Shown here: piece after piece, positions 1-7,986 of the stretch
Layout of the letters: each line of letters begins with the position of its first letter
Position numbering within the stretch: the stretch's first letter is position 1
Assembly (NCBI RefSeq): GCF_900198195.1
Contig: NZ_LT899436.1
Coordinates: 248,001-312,000 of the forward strand
Length of the DNA: 64,000 bases
Reading direction: 5' to 3'
Source of the DNA: Tenacibaculum jejuense
GTDB taxonomy: Bacteria > Bacteroidota > Bacteroidia > Flavobacteriales > Flavobacteriaceae
Notes under the pieces: generated by a model
Told to the model about the DNA's origin: nothing
Seen by the model: the letters and a program-made list of their open reading frames with translations, nothing else
Database searches by the model: none
Translations under genes and position numbers: made by a program

Positions 1-555
1 AATAGCTATTGGACTACCTAATCGTGCTACAACTAATTCGTTTGGTTTAGTTTTATCAAAAACAGCAATAGCATATGCACCAATTACATTTGTTAATGCT
101 AATTGAACAGCTTTACCTAATTTACAACCTTCTTTTCTTTTGACTTCTTCAATTAAGTTTACTAAGACTTCAGTATCAGTATCACTTTGAAATTCATAAC
201 CTCTAGAAATTAGTTCTTTTCTAATGGTATCATAATTTTCAATAATACCATTGTGAACAATGACTAAATTCCCAGACTGTGAAAAATGTGGATGTGAATT
301 TACATTATTCGGCACACCATGGGTAGCCCATCTTGTGTGTCCAATACCAATTTTACCTTTTTTTCTAGACTCGTCATTATTAGTAATAACCTCAAGATCT
401 GATACTTTACCTTTTGTTTTAGATAAGTTCATCTCTGAACCATCATACATCATTATTCCAGCACTATCATAACCTCGGTATTCGAGTCTTTTAAGGCCAT
501 TAATTACTATAGGATAAGCGTTTCGTTCTCCTATGTAACCAGTAATTCCACACAT
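1..555 (-). CDS. glmS: Glutamine--fructose-6-phosphate aminotransferase, N-terminal part (cut by window edge)
   Basis: Reading the minus strand from 555 gives Met-Cys-Gly-Ile-Thr-Gly-Tyr-Ile-Gly, the classic start of the class II glutamine amidotransferase domain. Cys2 becomes the N-terminal nucleophile after Met removal. About 185 codons are visible and open to the window edge, including the glutaminase signatures HTRWATHG and VHNGIIEN. The enzyme makes glucosamine-6-phosphate from fructose-6-phosphate and glutamine, the first step toward peptidoglycan and LPS amino sugars, in the cytoplasm. The isomerase half lies outside the window. It starts 18 bases after the DUF4270 lipoprotein gene on the same strand, so the two are probably cotranscribed. 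The identification is firm; only completeness is unknown. Confidence 0.96.
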   Translation of the reverse strand, partial: MCGITGYIGERNAYPIVINGLKRLEYRGYDSAGIMMYDGSEMNLSKTKGKVSDLEVITNNDESRKKGKIGIGHTRWATHGVPNNVNSHPHFSQSGNLVIVHNGIIENYDTIRKELISRGYEFQSDTDTEVLVNLIEEVKRKEGCKLGKAVQLALTNVIGAYAIAVFDKTKPNELVVARLGSPIAI

Positions 556-573
556 AATTTTTTAGTTTTTTAA

Positions 574-2184
574 TTAATTGTTGTCTTTTTCTTCGGTAAA
601 TGAAATTGTTAGTTTGGCTCTCTTTTCACCGTTAGTAGCAGAATTATTTAAAATTGTAACTCCTCTAGGATTCCAATTGTAAGTTTCAATATTTAAGTTT
701 CTAATTGTTCCTGTATTTGGATCTATAGCTAGGTCTGTTGGTGTATTGAAAACTCGTAAACCTAAAGGAGAATTTTCTGTTATTTCCCCAGATATTAAAT
801 CAGATATATAGTCTGTTATTCCAAATGAATATGAGCTAGGTTTAGAATCTTCTAATTGTAGTCTACCACCAAATAAATCAGGTCCTTCAGTTATCGCATC
901 AAGGATTTGTTGATCACCTTCAGATGTTTGTCTGAATAATAACATCTGTAAAGGAACAGAAGTAGTGTCCCTAGATGCATCAATATTAAATGTTAATGTT
1001 GCATCATTAATTAGAATGTTTCTATTTCTTAAATTTTGAAGTTCACTACCATTTAAAATATTAATCCTAGCCATACTTCCAGCCGTTCCTTGGATATTGA
1101 AACTATTTGAAGGAGGTGTATTTTGAATAGGAGACATTGAGTATTTACTGTTTCGTACTCTATCTAAAGGAAATGTGTAGGCTCTCGCCAATGTGTCTTT
1201 TAAACTCAAGGCAGTTTCTCCTTCTTTTATTTCGTAACGTGTAATTGTATAATAAAATTCTACAGCAGCAGAAGAAGTATTTCCAGATAATTGAAACGGT
1301 ATAAGAGATCCTGCAGTTGCATTAGTTTCTACTTTAATTCCTTTGAAGAAATTATTGAATGTAACTGAATTTTCAAATTCTGGGCCACTGAATTTATCCC
1401 AAAACATAGCTCTCATTTTATCAGTATCTAAAGGAACTGCTAAAAACGGATTAGGAGCAGAGTTAGTATTCCCATTATTTAGTCTAATGGTATCTCTGTA
1501 TGTCCCATTAACATTACCCATAACATCACTAACACTTCTTGTAATTACATACATTGTATCGTTAGGACTTGGTGAAAATTCAAAACCTAGATCTTCATTC
1601 AAAACTTCTGTACCAGCATAATTAGCATCTGATTGAAAACTATTCGTTTCTGTAGGATTGTTTGGATCCAATGTGTTTAAGAAAGTTTCATTCACAACGA
1701 CTGATAAAGGCATTTTTACAGTTGCATCACCTAGAATAGAATCTAATCTAAATCTTGGGATATTATCAGCAGTTGTTCTAATGTTGGTAGCGGTATAAGG
1801 AAGTTTTAAAATTACTCTATCTAATTGAAAAAAAGAATCTATTTTTCTTGCTTGAGTTTCTTCATCAACTGCACTTTTTCGATCTACTGTTTGTGGATTT
1901 GGAGTAGCTACACTTAATTGACTAACAAAAGAAGCATTGATCGATTTGTAATCACTATTGTTGTAAACACCAAACCAATATTCTCCTAATGCCCCTATTG
2001 TGATATTATCAGCGCGTACAGAACTAATGTCCATTGGCGTAATTTCAACTTCAAGTGTTATTTTATCAGTACTAAATTCATTATTACTGATCACGTTACC
2101 TCCAATTTCTCTAAAATCTTTTTCACAAGACATCATCAATATGAAGCTTATGAAAGTTAGAGATGCATAAAAAATCTTTTTCAT
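574..2184 (-). CDS. DUF4270 family outer-membrane/surface lipoprotein
   Basis: This 536-aa lipoprotein has a lipobox ending at Cys20 (LMMSC). The residues after the cysteine (EKD) are charged, which in Flavobacteria often goes with export to the cell surface. The remainder is a long beta-rich, Ser/Thr/Asn-rich chain typical of the DUF4270 family, which is confined to Bacteroidota and has no established function. Its position between glmS and a glycogen-synthase-like gene is a recurrent Flavobacteriaceae arrangement, which supports the family call. Gaps of 17 bases upstream and 18 bases downstream suggest one operon of three genes. The biochemical role is unknown. Confidence 0.85.
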   Translation of the reverse strand: MKKIFYASLTFISFILMMSCEKDFREIGGNVISNNEFSTDKITLEVEITPMDISSVRADNITIGALGEYWFGVYNNSDYKSINASFVSQLSVATPNPQTVDRKSAVDEETQARKIDSFFQLDRVILKLPYTATNIRTTADNIPRFRLDSILGDATVKMPLSVVVNETFLNTLDPNNPTETNSFQSDANYAGTEVLNEDLGFEFSPSPNDTMYVITRSVSDVMGNVNGTYRDTIRLNNGNTNSAPNPFLAVPLDTDKMRAMFWDKFSGPEFENSVTFNNFFKGIKVETNATAGSLIPFQLSGNTSSAAVEFYYTITRYEIKEGETALSLKDTLARAYTFPLDRVRNSKYSMSPIQNTPPSNSFNIQGTAGSMARINILNGSELQNLRNRNILINDATLTFNIDASRDTTSVPLQMLLFRQTSEGDQQILDAITEGPDLFGGRLQLEDSKPSSYSFGITDYISDLISGEITENSPLGLRVFNTPTDLAIDPNTGTIRNLNIETYNWNPRGVTILNNSATNGEKRAKLTISFTEEKDNN

Positions 2185-2201
2185 TATAAAAATTTGATAA
2201 A

Positions 2202-3023
2202 TTAAGAATCCTGAAGCTCTAATACACTTTCTTTGTAGAAATCTAAGTAAGCTTCTGTTAAATACTCTTCAGATTGGTAGTCAAGAACAGTAACGCCACT
2301 TTCAGAGATGAATTGCTCTAAATCTTCAGAAAAATCAGAACTTCCTTTAATAATAGCATCCGAATTTAAGATTGCGTTCCTTAAAATATTTTCTTGATTT
2401 GGAGTTTGAAGATGAGATACAGTGTCGTTGTCTATTTTATCAAACTTTACTTTGTCAATAAGTTTGGGGTTTAATTCACCTGGAAACTCATTACTATATA
2501 AAGAAGTAACAATTTTACTTTCACTGAATAAAGGTTCTTCTCTATAAAACTCTTTTAAGTAAAGAGGTAATAAAGAAGCCATCCATCCGTGAACGTGAAT
2601 TATATCTGGAGCCCAATTTAATTTCTTTACGGTTTCTACTACACCTTTAGCAAAGAAAATCATTCTTTCATCATTATCGTCGAATAATTTATCATCTTCA
2701 TCCGTGTAAATAGCTTTACGCTTAAAGTATTCATCGTTATCAATGAAGTATACTTGCATTCTTTCTTTAGGAATAGAAGCTACTTTTATGATTAAAGGCA
2801 TATCCATATCGTCTATGATAAGATTCATCCCTGATAAACGAATTACTTCGTGTAGTTGATGCCTTCTTTCGTTGATAACCCCAAAACGAGGCATAAAAAT
2901 TCGCGTTTGAACCCCCTTAGAATGTGCATATTTAGCAACATTAAACGCCGTAGATGATAATTCTGTTTCTGGTAAATATGGAATTACTTCCGAAGAAACA
3001 TATAATATTCTCTTATCCTTCAT
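2202..3023 (-). CDS. Half-length glycogen/starch synthase-like protein (GT5 N-terminal domain only)
   Basis: The protein has 273 aa from the ATG at 3023. It begins with a Rossmann strand typical of GT5 glycogen synthases (ILYVSSEVIPY) and contains the conserved DIIHVHGWMASLLP segment. Full glycogen synthases are near 480 aa. This one stops after the first domain, so the C-terminal nucleotide-sugar-binding domain is absent. The usual KxGGL motif near the N-terminus is replaced by a PETELSS segment. It is therefore unlikely to be an ordinary glycogen synthase and may be a regulator or a divergent domain protein. A TTG nine codons upstream (3050) is also in frame, but it lies inside a TAnnTTTG promoter element (3048-3055), so the ATG at 3023 is the better start. 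Flavobacterial relatives of this length occur at the same place beside panC. Confidence 0.8.
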   Translation of the reverse strand: MKDKRILYVSSEVIPYLPETELSSTAFNVAKYAHSKGVQTRIFMPRFGVINERRHQLHEVIRLSGMNLIIDDMDMPLIIKVASIPKERMQVYFIDNDEYFKRKAIYTDEDDKLFDDNDERMIFFAKGVVETVKKLNWAPDIIHVHGWMASLLPLYLKEFYREEPLFSESKIVTSLYSNEFPGELNPKLIDKVKFDKIDNDTVSHLQTPNQENILRNAILNSDAIIKGSSDFSEDLEQFISESGVTVLDYQSEEYLTEAYLDFYKESVLELQDS

Positions 3024-3047
3024 TAAATCGAACTCTTTATAAAGCGG

Positions 3048-3055
3048 CAAAACTA
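3048..3055 (-). promoter_or_regulatory. -7 promoter element for the glycogen-synthase-like/DUF4270/glmS operon
   Basis: The minus strand reads TAGTTTTG, a match to the Bacteroidota TAnnTTTG element, ending 25 bases before the ATG at 3023. It overlaps the alternative TTG start at 3050 and therefore argues against that start. No convincing -33 TTTG box is visible at the expected spacing. Confidence 0.5.
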
Positions 3056-3087
3056 CGAAATTTTATGCTAAAATCCTGTTAAATTGC

Positions 3088-3095
3088 TAATTTTG
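3088..3095 (+). promoter_or_regulatory. -7 promoter element for panC
   Basis: TAATTTTG matches the Bacteroidota TAnnTTTG consensus and ends 23 bases before the panC ATG. With the opposite element at 3048-3055 it makes a compact divergent promoter region. Confidence 0.5.
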
Positions 3096-3118
3096 CTCTT
3101 GTTCTAATAATTTTACAC

Positions 3119-3970
3119 ATGAAAATATTCAAGTCTAAATCAGATTTAAAAAGCTATATTTCACTAAAAAAAGAAGAAGGAAATTCAATCGGATTTGTAC
3201 CTACCATGGGGGCGCTTCACAAAGGACATTTGTCTTTGGTAAAGAGAGCAATAAAGAAAAACGACGTTACAATTGTAAGCATTTTTGTAAACCCAACTCA
3301 ATTCGATAAGAAAGAAGATTTAGATAATTACCCGAAAACGTTTGAGAAAGATGTTGAATTATTGAAAAGTGTAAATTGTGATGCCGTATTTGTTCCTGCT
3401 GTTAATGAAATTTATGGGGATAATGTGAATTCTGAAGCTTTTGATTTTGATGGATTAGAACATCAAATGGAAGGGAAATTTAGAGATGGACATTTTGATG
3501 GTGTTGGAACTATCGTTAAAGCTTTGTTTGAAATCGTAGCACCAAATGTTGCGTACTTTGGAAAGAAAGATTTTCAACAACTTCAAATCATTAAAAAAAT
3601 GGTGGAGAAATTAAATCTTCCAATCAGAATAAAAGGAATGCCGATTTTCAGAGAAAAAGATGGTTTGGCAATGAGTTCAAGAAATACAAGATTAACTCCT
3701 GAACACAGAGAAGCAGCACCTTTTATCCATAAAACTTTAAAAAAAGCTAGAAAAAAAATTGGCACAAAAAATGTAACGGAAATAACAAAATGGGTAGAGA
3801 ATCAATTTAAAAAACATCCACTTCTAGAATTAGAGTATTTTATTATAGCTGAAGAAAAAACGTTACAAACTGCTGAAAATTTTGATGCTACAAAAAGATA
3901 CCGTGCATTTATTGCCGTATTTGCTGGAGAAATTAGATTGATAGACAATGTCCGATTCAAAAACAATTAA
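3119..3970 (+). CDS. panC: Pantothenate synthetase
   Basis: This 283-aa protein condenses pantoate with beta-alanine using ATP in the cytoplasm, the last step of pantothenate (coenzyme A precursor) synthesis. The nucleotidyltransferase HxGH motif is present as His34-Lys-Gly-His37 after VPTMGAL. NPTQF, FGKKDFQQL and the KMSKS-like loop MSSRNTRL follow in the right order. Length matches the family. panD, which supplies the beta-alanine, lies 43 bases downstream on the same strand, so substrate supply and use are encoded together. The pantoate genes are not in this window. Confidence 0.97.
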   Translation: MKIFKSKSDLKSYISLKKEEGNSIGFVPTMGALHKGHLSLVKRAIKKNDVTIVSIFVNPTQFDKKEDLDNYPKTFEKDVELLKSVNCDAVFVPAVNEIYGDNVNSEAFDFDGLEHQMEGKFRDGHFDGVGTIVKALFEIVAPNVAYFGKKDFQQLQIIKKMVEKLNLPIRIKGMPIFREKDGLAMSSRNTRLTPEHREAAPFIHKTLKKARKKIGTKNVTEITKWVENQFKKHPLLELEYFIIAEEKTLQTAENFDATKRYRAFIAVFAGEIRLIDNVRFKNN

Positions 3971-4001
3971 AATAATTAAAGAATAAATTCCTTAAAAACA
4001 G

Positions 4002-4009
4002 TATTTTTG
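4002..4009 (+). promoter_or_regulatory. -7 promoter element very close to panD start
   Basis: TATTTTTG fits TAnnTTTG and ends only 4 bases before the panD ATG at 4014. If used, transcription would begin at or next to the start codon, giving a leaderless mRNA. It could also be a chance match, with panD read from the panC promoter. Confidence 0.3.
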
Positions 4010-4013
4010 TCGC

Positions 4014-4364
4014 ATGTTAGTACAAGTTGTAAAATCTAAAATTCACCGAGTTAAAGTAACAGGTGCAGATTTAAATTATATCGGGAGCATCACTATAGAT
4101 GAAGATTTAATGGATGCCGCTGGAATCATAGAAGGAGAGCGAGTTCAAATCGTAAATAATAATAACGGAGAGCGTTTAGAGACTTACGCAATTCCAGGAC
4201 CAAGGAAAAGTGGAGAAATTACATTAAATGGAGCTGCTGCTAGAAGAGTTCAAAAAGGAGATGTTTTAATCTTAATTGTATATGGATTCTTAGAGTTAGA
4301 AGAAGCAAAAAAATTTAAGCCTCAACTAGTATTTCCTAACGAGGAAACAAATTTATTAGAGTAG
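4014..4364 (+). CDS. panD: Aspartate 1-decarboxylase
   Basis: This 116-aa, pyruvoyl-dependent enzyme makes beta-alanine from L-aspartate. The proenzyme self-cleaves between Gly24 and Ser25, and both are at exactly those positions here (YIGSIT). Lys9 and the conserved Tyr22-Ile-Gly-Ser region are also present, and length is normal. It follows panC on the same strand, and the next gene begins one base after its stop, so panC-panD-flippase-like is probably a single transcription unit. An additional promoter may lie directly before its ATG. Confidence 0.97.
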   Translation: MLVQVVKSKIHRVKVTGADLNYIGSITIDEDLMDAAGIIEGERVQIVNNNNGERLETYAIPGPRKSGEITLNGAAARRVQKGDVLILIVYGFLELEEAKKFKPQLVFPNEETNLLE

Positions 4365-4365
4365 T

Positions 4366-5316
4366 TTGAATACTTCACAAAAGAAAATTTTAAAAATAAT
4401 TTTACCTCTCATTTTGGGAGGTTTTTTAGTTTGGTATTCTTTGTCGGGAATGGACAAAGACAAAATGATCGGCTACGTAAAATCTGCTAATTATGGTTGG
4501 ATTATTTTAGGACTTTTTTTTGGAGTTTTAAGCCATTTATCTAGAGCGTATCGTTGGAAATTTTTATTACAACCAATGGGTTATAAACCAGATTTTGGTA
4601 ATAGTACCATGGCAGTTATTATTGCTTATTTGGTGAATTTAGCTGTACCAAGAGCAGGCGAGGTTTCTAGAGCTTTAGTCATGACAAATTACGAAGATAT
4701 ACCTTTCGAAAAAGGATTTGGAACTATCGTTGCAGAACGAATGGCAGATTTACTAATGATGCTCATAGTTATTGCGATCACTTTATTTGTTCAATTTGAT
4801 TTCATTTATAATTTATTAACCAAGAACTTTAATCCAGTTAAAATTATTATTCTTTTAGCCGGACTAATTGTTGGTTTTTTAATTTTTACTAGATACGTAA
4901 AGAAAGCAAATTCAGGAATTGGATTAAAAATCAAAAATTTTGTCAACGGATTGATAGAAGGCGCTACTAGTATTTTTAAGATGGAAAATAAATGGGCTTT
5001 TATTTTTCATACTGTATTTATCTGGGTAATGTATGTCGCCATGTTTTGGGTAACCATTCCATCGATAGAGGGTTTAAAAGTTCCTTTTGGAGCAGTTTTA
5101 ATCGGTTTTATTGCTGGTGGATTTAGCATCGCAGCAACCAATGGAGGAATAGGATTATATCCTATAGCTGTAGCTGGTGCATTTATGTTATTTGGTGTTG
5201 AAAAAGATCCTAGTGAAGCTTTCGGTTGGATAATGTGGACTGCGCAGACTTTAATGATTGTAGTATTTGGCGGACTAGCTTTTTTACTACTACCTATTTA
5301 TAACAAGGCAAAATAG
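4366..5316 (+). CDS. LPG-synthase-TM family integral membrane protein (flippase-like)
   Basis: This 316-aa membrane protein has about eight hydrophobic segments and the family-typical stretches RAYRWKFLL, NLAVPRAGEVSRALV and AATNGGIGLYP. These mark the PF03706 type (lysylphosphatidylglycerol synthase transmembrane region, also called UPF0104). It lacks the cytosolic lysyl-transferase domain of MprF, so it may move a lipid or lipid-linked substrate rather than aminoacylate one; the substrate is unknown. The start is TTG one base after the panD stop, with no better ATG upstream, suggesting translational coupling to panD. The same neighbour order is common in Flavobacteriaceae. Confidence 0.82.
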   Translation: MNTSQKKILKIILPLILGGFLVWYSLSGMDKDKMIGYVKSANYGWIILGLFFGVLSHLSRAYRWKFLLQPMGYKPDFGNSTMAVIIAYLVNLAVPRAGEVSRALVMTNYEDIPFEKGFGTIVAERMADLLMMLIVIAITLFVQFDFIYNLLTKNFNPVKIIILLAGLIVGFLIFTRYVKKANSGIGLKIKNFVNGLIEGATSIFKMENKWAFIFHTVFIWVMYVAMFWVTIPSIEGLKVPFGAVLIGFIAGGFSIAATNGGIGLYPIAVAGAFMLFGVEKDPSEAFGWIMWTAQTLMIVVFGGLAFLLLPIYNKAK

Positions 5317-5392
5317 TTTTTTGTCTAAAGTTGAAGGTAAAAATAGACTTGAAATGCAATAAAGATTTTGGGATTAGGTTTGTGTTTTAAAT

Positions 5393-5504
5393 AACTGATA
5401 ACTGATAACTGATAACTGATAACTGATAACTGATAACTGATAACTGATAACTGATAACTGATAACTGATAACTGATAACTGATAACTGATAACTGATAAC
5501 TGAT
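5393..5504 (+). repeat. Perfect heptanucleotide tandem array, 16 copies of AACTGAT
   Basis: Positions 5393-5504 are 112 bases made of exactly sixteen uninterrupted copies of the 7-bp unit AACTGAT. A partial unit (AT) sits at 5391-5392, and the array ends 3 bases before the radA ATG. The array occupies essentially all of the flippase-radA intergenic region. Seven is not a multiple of three, so every frame cycles through the same seven codons. On the plus strand this yields TGA and TAA stops; on the minus strand it is open in all frames and would encode repeating ISYQLSV. The perfection implies recent expansion and probable copy-number variation. It resembles the short heptamer repeats described in cyanobacteria, but any common origin is speculative. 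Confidence 0.97.
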
Positions 5505-5507
5505 TTC

Positions 5508-6869
5508 ATGCCAAAAACAAAAACAACTTTTTTCTGTCAGAATTGTGGAGCGCAACACGCGCAATGGGTAGGACAATGTCCGAATTGTAAACAATGGAAT
5601 ACAGTTGTAGAAGAAGTAATCCAAAAAGAAGAAAAGAGAAATTGGAAAACACCTTCAAATACACAAAAAGTTGTTTCTAAACCTAGAAGAATTCAAGAAA
5701 TTGAATTGAATACAGAAGAGCGAATTATTACTCGAAATAATGAGTTAGATGTAGTTTTAGGTGGTGGATTGGTAAAAGGTTCTATCACGTTATTAGGTGG
5801 TGAACCAGGAATTGGTAAATCAACATTATTACTGCAAGTTGCTTTACAAATTCCGCAGAAGGTATTGTATGTTTCTGGAGAAGAAAGTCAATCGCAAATT
5901 AAAATGCGAGCTGAACGTTTGCAAAATGAAGATTCAAATTGCTTGATTTTAACAGAAACAAATACACAACAAATCTTTAGAAATGTAGAAGAAGTTCAGC
6001 CTGATGTTTTAGTCATAGATTCTATCCAAACATTATACACGAATAATATTGAAGCTTCACCAGGAAGTATTTCTCAAATTAAAGAAACTTCCGCTGAGTT
6101 GATCAAATTTGCGAAAGAAACAAATACACCAGTTTTATTAATCGGACACATTAATAAAGACGGAAATATAGCGGGACCAAAAATCTTAGAACATATGGTA
6201 GATGTTGTGCTTCAGTTTGAAGGAGACAGAAATCATACCTATAGAATTTTACGTTCTCAAAAAAACAGATTTGGTTCTACAGCAGAATTAGGAATTTATG
6301 AAATGTTATCCGACGGTTTACGTGAAGTTAAAAATCCATCAGAGATTTTAATTTCAGAAAAAGATACCGATTTAAGTGGAACAGCAATTGCTTCAACTTT
6401 AGAAGGTGTTCGTCCGTTAATGATAGAAATTCAAGCTTTAGTAAGTACTGCAGTTTATGGAACTCCACAAAGATCTACTACCGGTTATAATTTAAAACGT
6501 TTACATATGATTCTGGCTGTTTTAGAGAAACGAGCTGGATTTAAACTTGGTGCAAAAGATGTGTTCTTAAACGTTACTGGAGGTATTTATATCGACGATC
6601 CTGCAATAGATTTAGCTGTTGTGGCAGCAATTCTTTCTTCAAATCAAGATATTGCAATTAATCCAGATGTATGTTTCGCTGCAGAAGTAGGTTTAGCAGG
6701 AGAAATTCGTCCTGTTTCTAAAATCGATCAACGTATAGTTGAAGCAGAAAAGTTAGGTTATAAAACATTTGTAACTTCAAAATACAATAAGATTACATCT
6801 AAAAATCATTCGATTAAACTCATTTTAGTGGGTAAGATAGAAGACGCTTTTGCTACATTGTTTGCATAA
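5508..6869 (+). CDS. radA: DNA repair protein RadA
   Basis: This 453-aa protein has the full RadA architecture. There is a C4 zinc finger (Cys10, Cys13, Cys24, Cys27), a RecA-like ATPase with Walker A GEPGIGKST at 98-106, the RadA-specific KNRFG motif at 252-256, and a C-terminal Lon-protease-like domain. It acts in homologous recombination by extending strand exchange and processing branched intermediates in the cytoplasm. The ATG at 5508 directly follows the heptamer array, so the 5' untranslated region and possibly the promoter spacing consist of repeats. The array could therefore alter expression when its length changes. Confidence 0.96.
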   Translation: MPKTKTTFFCQNCGAQHAQWVGQCPNCKQWNTVVEEVIQKEEKRNWKTPSNTQKVVSKPRRIQEIELNTEERIITRNNELDVVLGGGLVKGSITLLGGEPGIGKSTLLLQVALQIPQKVLYVSGEESQSQIKMRAERLQNEDSNCLILTETNTQQIFRNVEEVQPDVLVIDSIQTLYTNNIEASPGSISQIKETSAELIKFAKETNTPVLLIGHINKDGNIAGPKILEHMVDVVLQFEGDRNHTYRILRSQKNRFGSTAELGIYEMLSDGLREVKNPSEILISEKDTDLSGTAIASTLEGVRPLMIEIQALVSTAVYGTPQRSTTGYNLKRLHMILAVLEKRAGFKLGAKDVFLNVTGGIYIDDPAIDLAVVAAILSSNQDIAINPDVCFAAEVGLAGEIRPVSKIDQRIVEAEKLGYKTFVTSKYNKITSKNHSIKLILVGKIEDAFATLFA

Positions 6870-6938
6870 TTTTTTTACTTTGTTGAAACCCTTTATTTTT
6901 TTCTTCGTTATTAAGGGTAAATCAACGCAATCAAATAC

Positions 6939-7484
6939 GTGTCTAAACAAATCGACATATTAATTTATCAATGTAAAAAGGGCAATAGAAAAGCTCAAAT
7001 GCATATTTATGACAAATATTGTAATGCCATGTTTACTGTTGCATGCAGATATTTGCCAGATGAAGAAGCTAAAGAAGCTATGCAAGAAGGGTTTCTAAAA
7101 GCATTTTTAAATATTCAAACATTTGAAAAAGACAAAACTTTTGGAGCTTGGTTAAAGCGAATCGTTATCAATCAATGTATCGATCAATTGAAAAAGAGAA
7201 AATTAGAAACAAGTCCTATTGAGGAGGTTCAATTAGAAATTGTTGATGATGAAGATTGGTTATTTGACTCACAAATTACAAAACAAGAAATTTTACAAGC
7301 TATAGACCAGTTAAGAGAAAAATATCAATTGGTAGTGAAATTATATCTGTTGGAAGGTTACGATCATTCTGAAATCTCTCAAATTTTAGGAATCGAAGTG
7401 AAAACTTCTCGAACACAATTGAGAAGAGGTAAATTACAGTTAAGAGAATTATTAAAAAAATATTTCAATGAAGCGAGACATTAG
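6939..7484 (+). CDS. ECF-type sigma-70 factor
   Basis: This 181-aa protein has a region 2 (around residues 25-75, with DEEAKEAMQEGFLKAF and WLKRIVINQCID) and a region 4 helix-turn-helix (around 125-175, GYDHSEISQILGI). No region 1 or 3 is present, as expected for extracytoplasmic-function sigma factors. The start is GTG at 6939. The next gene overlaps it by 17 bases and encodes a single-pass membrane protein, the usual arrangement for a membrane-bound anti-sigma partner. A short inverted repeat (ACCCTT at 6889-6894 and AAGGGT at 6913-6918) lies just upstream and could be regulatory. The signal it responds to is unknown. Confidence 0.9.
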   Translation: MSKQIDILIYQCKKGNRKAQMHIYDKYCNAMFTVACRYLPDEEAKEAMQEGFLKAFLNIQTFEKDKTFGAWLKRIVINQCIDQLKKRKLETSPIEEVQLEIVDDEDWLFDSQITKQEILQAIDQLREKYQLVVKLYLLEGYDHSEISQILGIEVKTSRTQLRRGKLQLRELLKKYFNEARH

Positions 7485-7986
7485 AGAGCTTTTTAAAGAA
7501 GATGAATTCGAAAAAGAGTTACCAGAAAATCATAGAATTGAGTTTTTAGAAAAACTTAAAATAACTTCCAAAAAGAAAAAATTTCCTTTTAAAAAAATGA
7601 TGGGTTTGGTTGCTTCAGTTCTTGTTTTAGTTTCTGTATATCTGTTTTTGCCAGATGATAAAATTGAAGAAAAAGATCAGCGATTATTATTACATGTTCA
7701 GCAAATAGAAACAGAATATTTAAAGAATATTAATACAGAATGGAATAATTTTTTAGAGCTAACAGACGATGAAAAACTGATAAAAAAGTATGACGATAAA
7801 CTGAAGAAATTATCAGAAAGTTATAAAGTCATATTATCTAGATTTAATAAAAATCCTAATGATATAAACACTTTAGAAGGTTTGATTTCTAATCTTCAAA
7901 AAAGATTACAAGCTTTAAAAGATATACAAGCGCACATAAAAAATTTAAAAGAAAAAAAAGCAACTCATGAAACGATTATTATTTAG
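7468..7986 (+). CDS. Single-pass membrane protein, probable anti-sigma factor
   Basis: This 172-aa protein has a charged cytoplasmic N-terminus of about 43 residues, one transmembrane helix (about 44-61) and a Lys/Glu-rich, probably coiled-coil periplasmic part. I recognise no defined anti-sigma domain. The assignment rests on the 17-base overlap with the ECF sigma gene and the topology, which are typical of sigma/anti-sigma pairs in Bacteroidota. It overlaps the next gene by 20 bases, so the three genes form one translationally coupled operon. If correct, the N-terminal 43 residues would hold the sigma factor. Confidence 0.6.
   Translation: MKRDIRELFKEDEFEKELPENHRIEFLEKLKITSKKKKFPFKKMMGLVASVLVLVSVYLFLPDDKIEEKDQRLLLHVQQIETEYLKNINTEWNNFLELTDDEKLIKKYDDKLKKLSESYKVILSRFNKNPNDINTLEGLISNLQKRLQALKDIQAHIKNLKEKKATHETIII

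Noticed and set aside
260..472. 70-codon plus-strand frame
   Set aside because: Antisense to the glmS coding region, which has clear motifs.
5393..5504. CRISPR array
   Set aside because: Units are 7 bases without spacers, and no cas genes are near.
5325..5624. 99-codon minus-strand frame through the heptamer array
   Set aside because: It exists only because the repeat is open on that strand; its ends overlap radA and it has no independent evidence.
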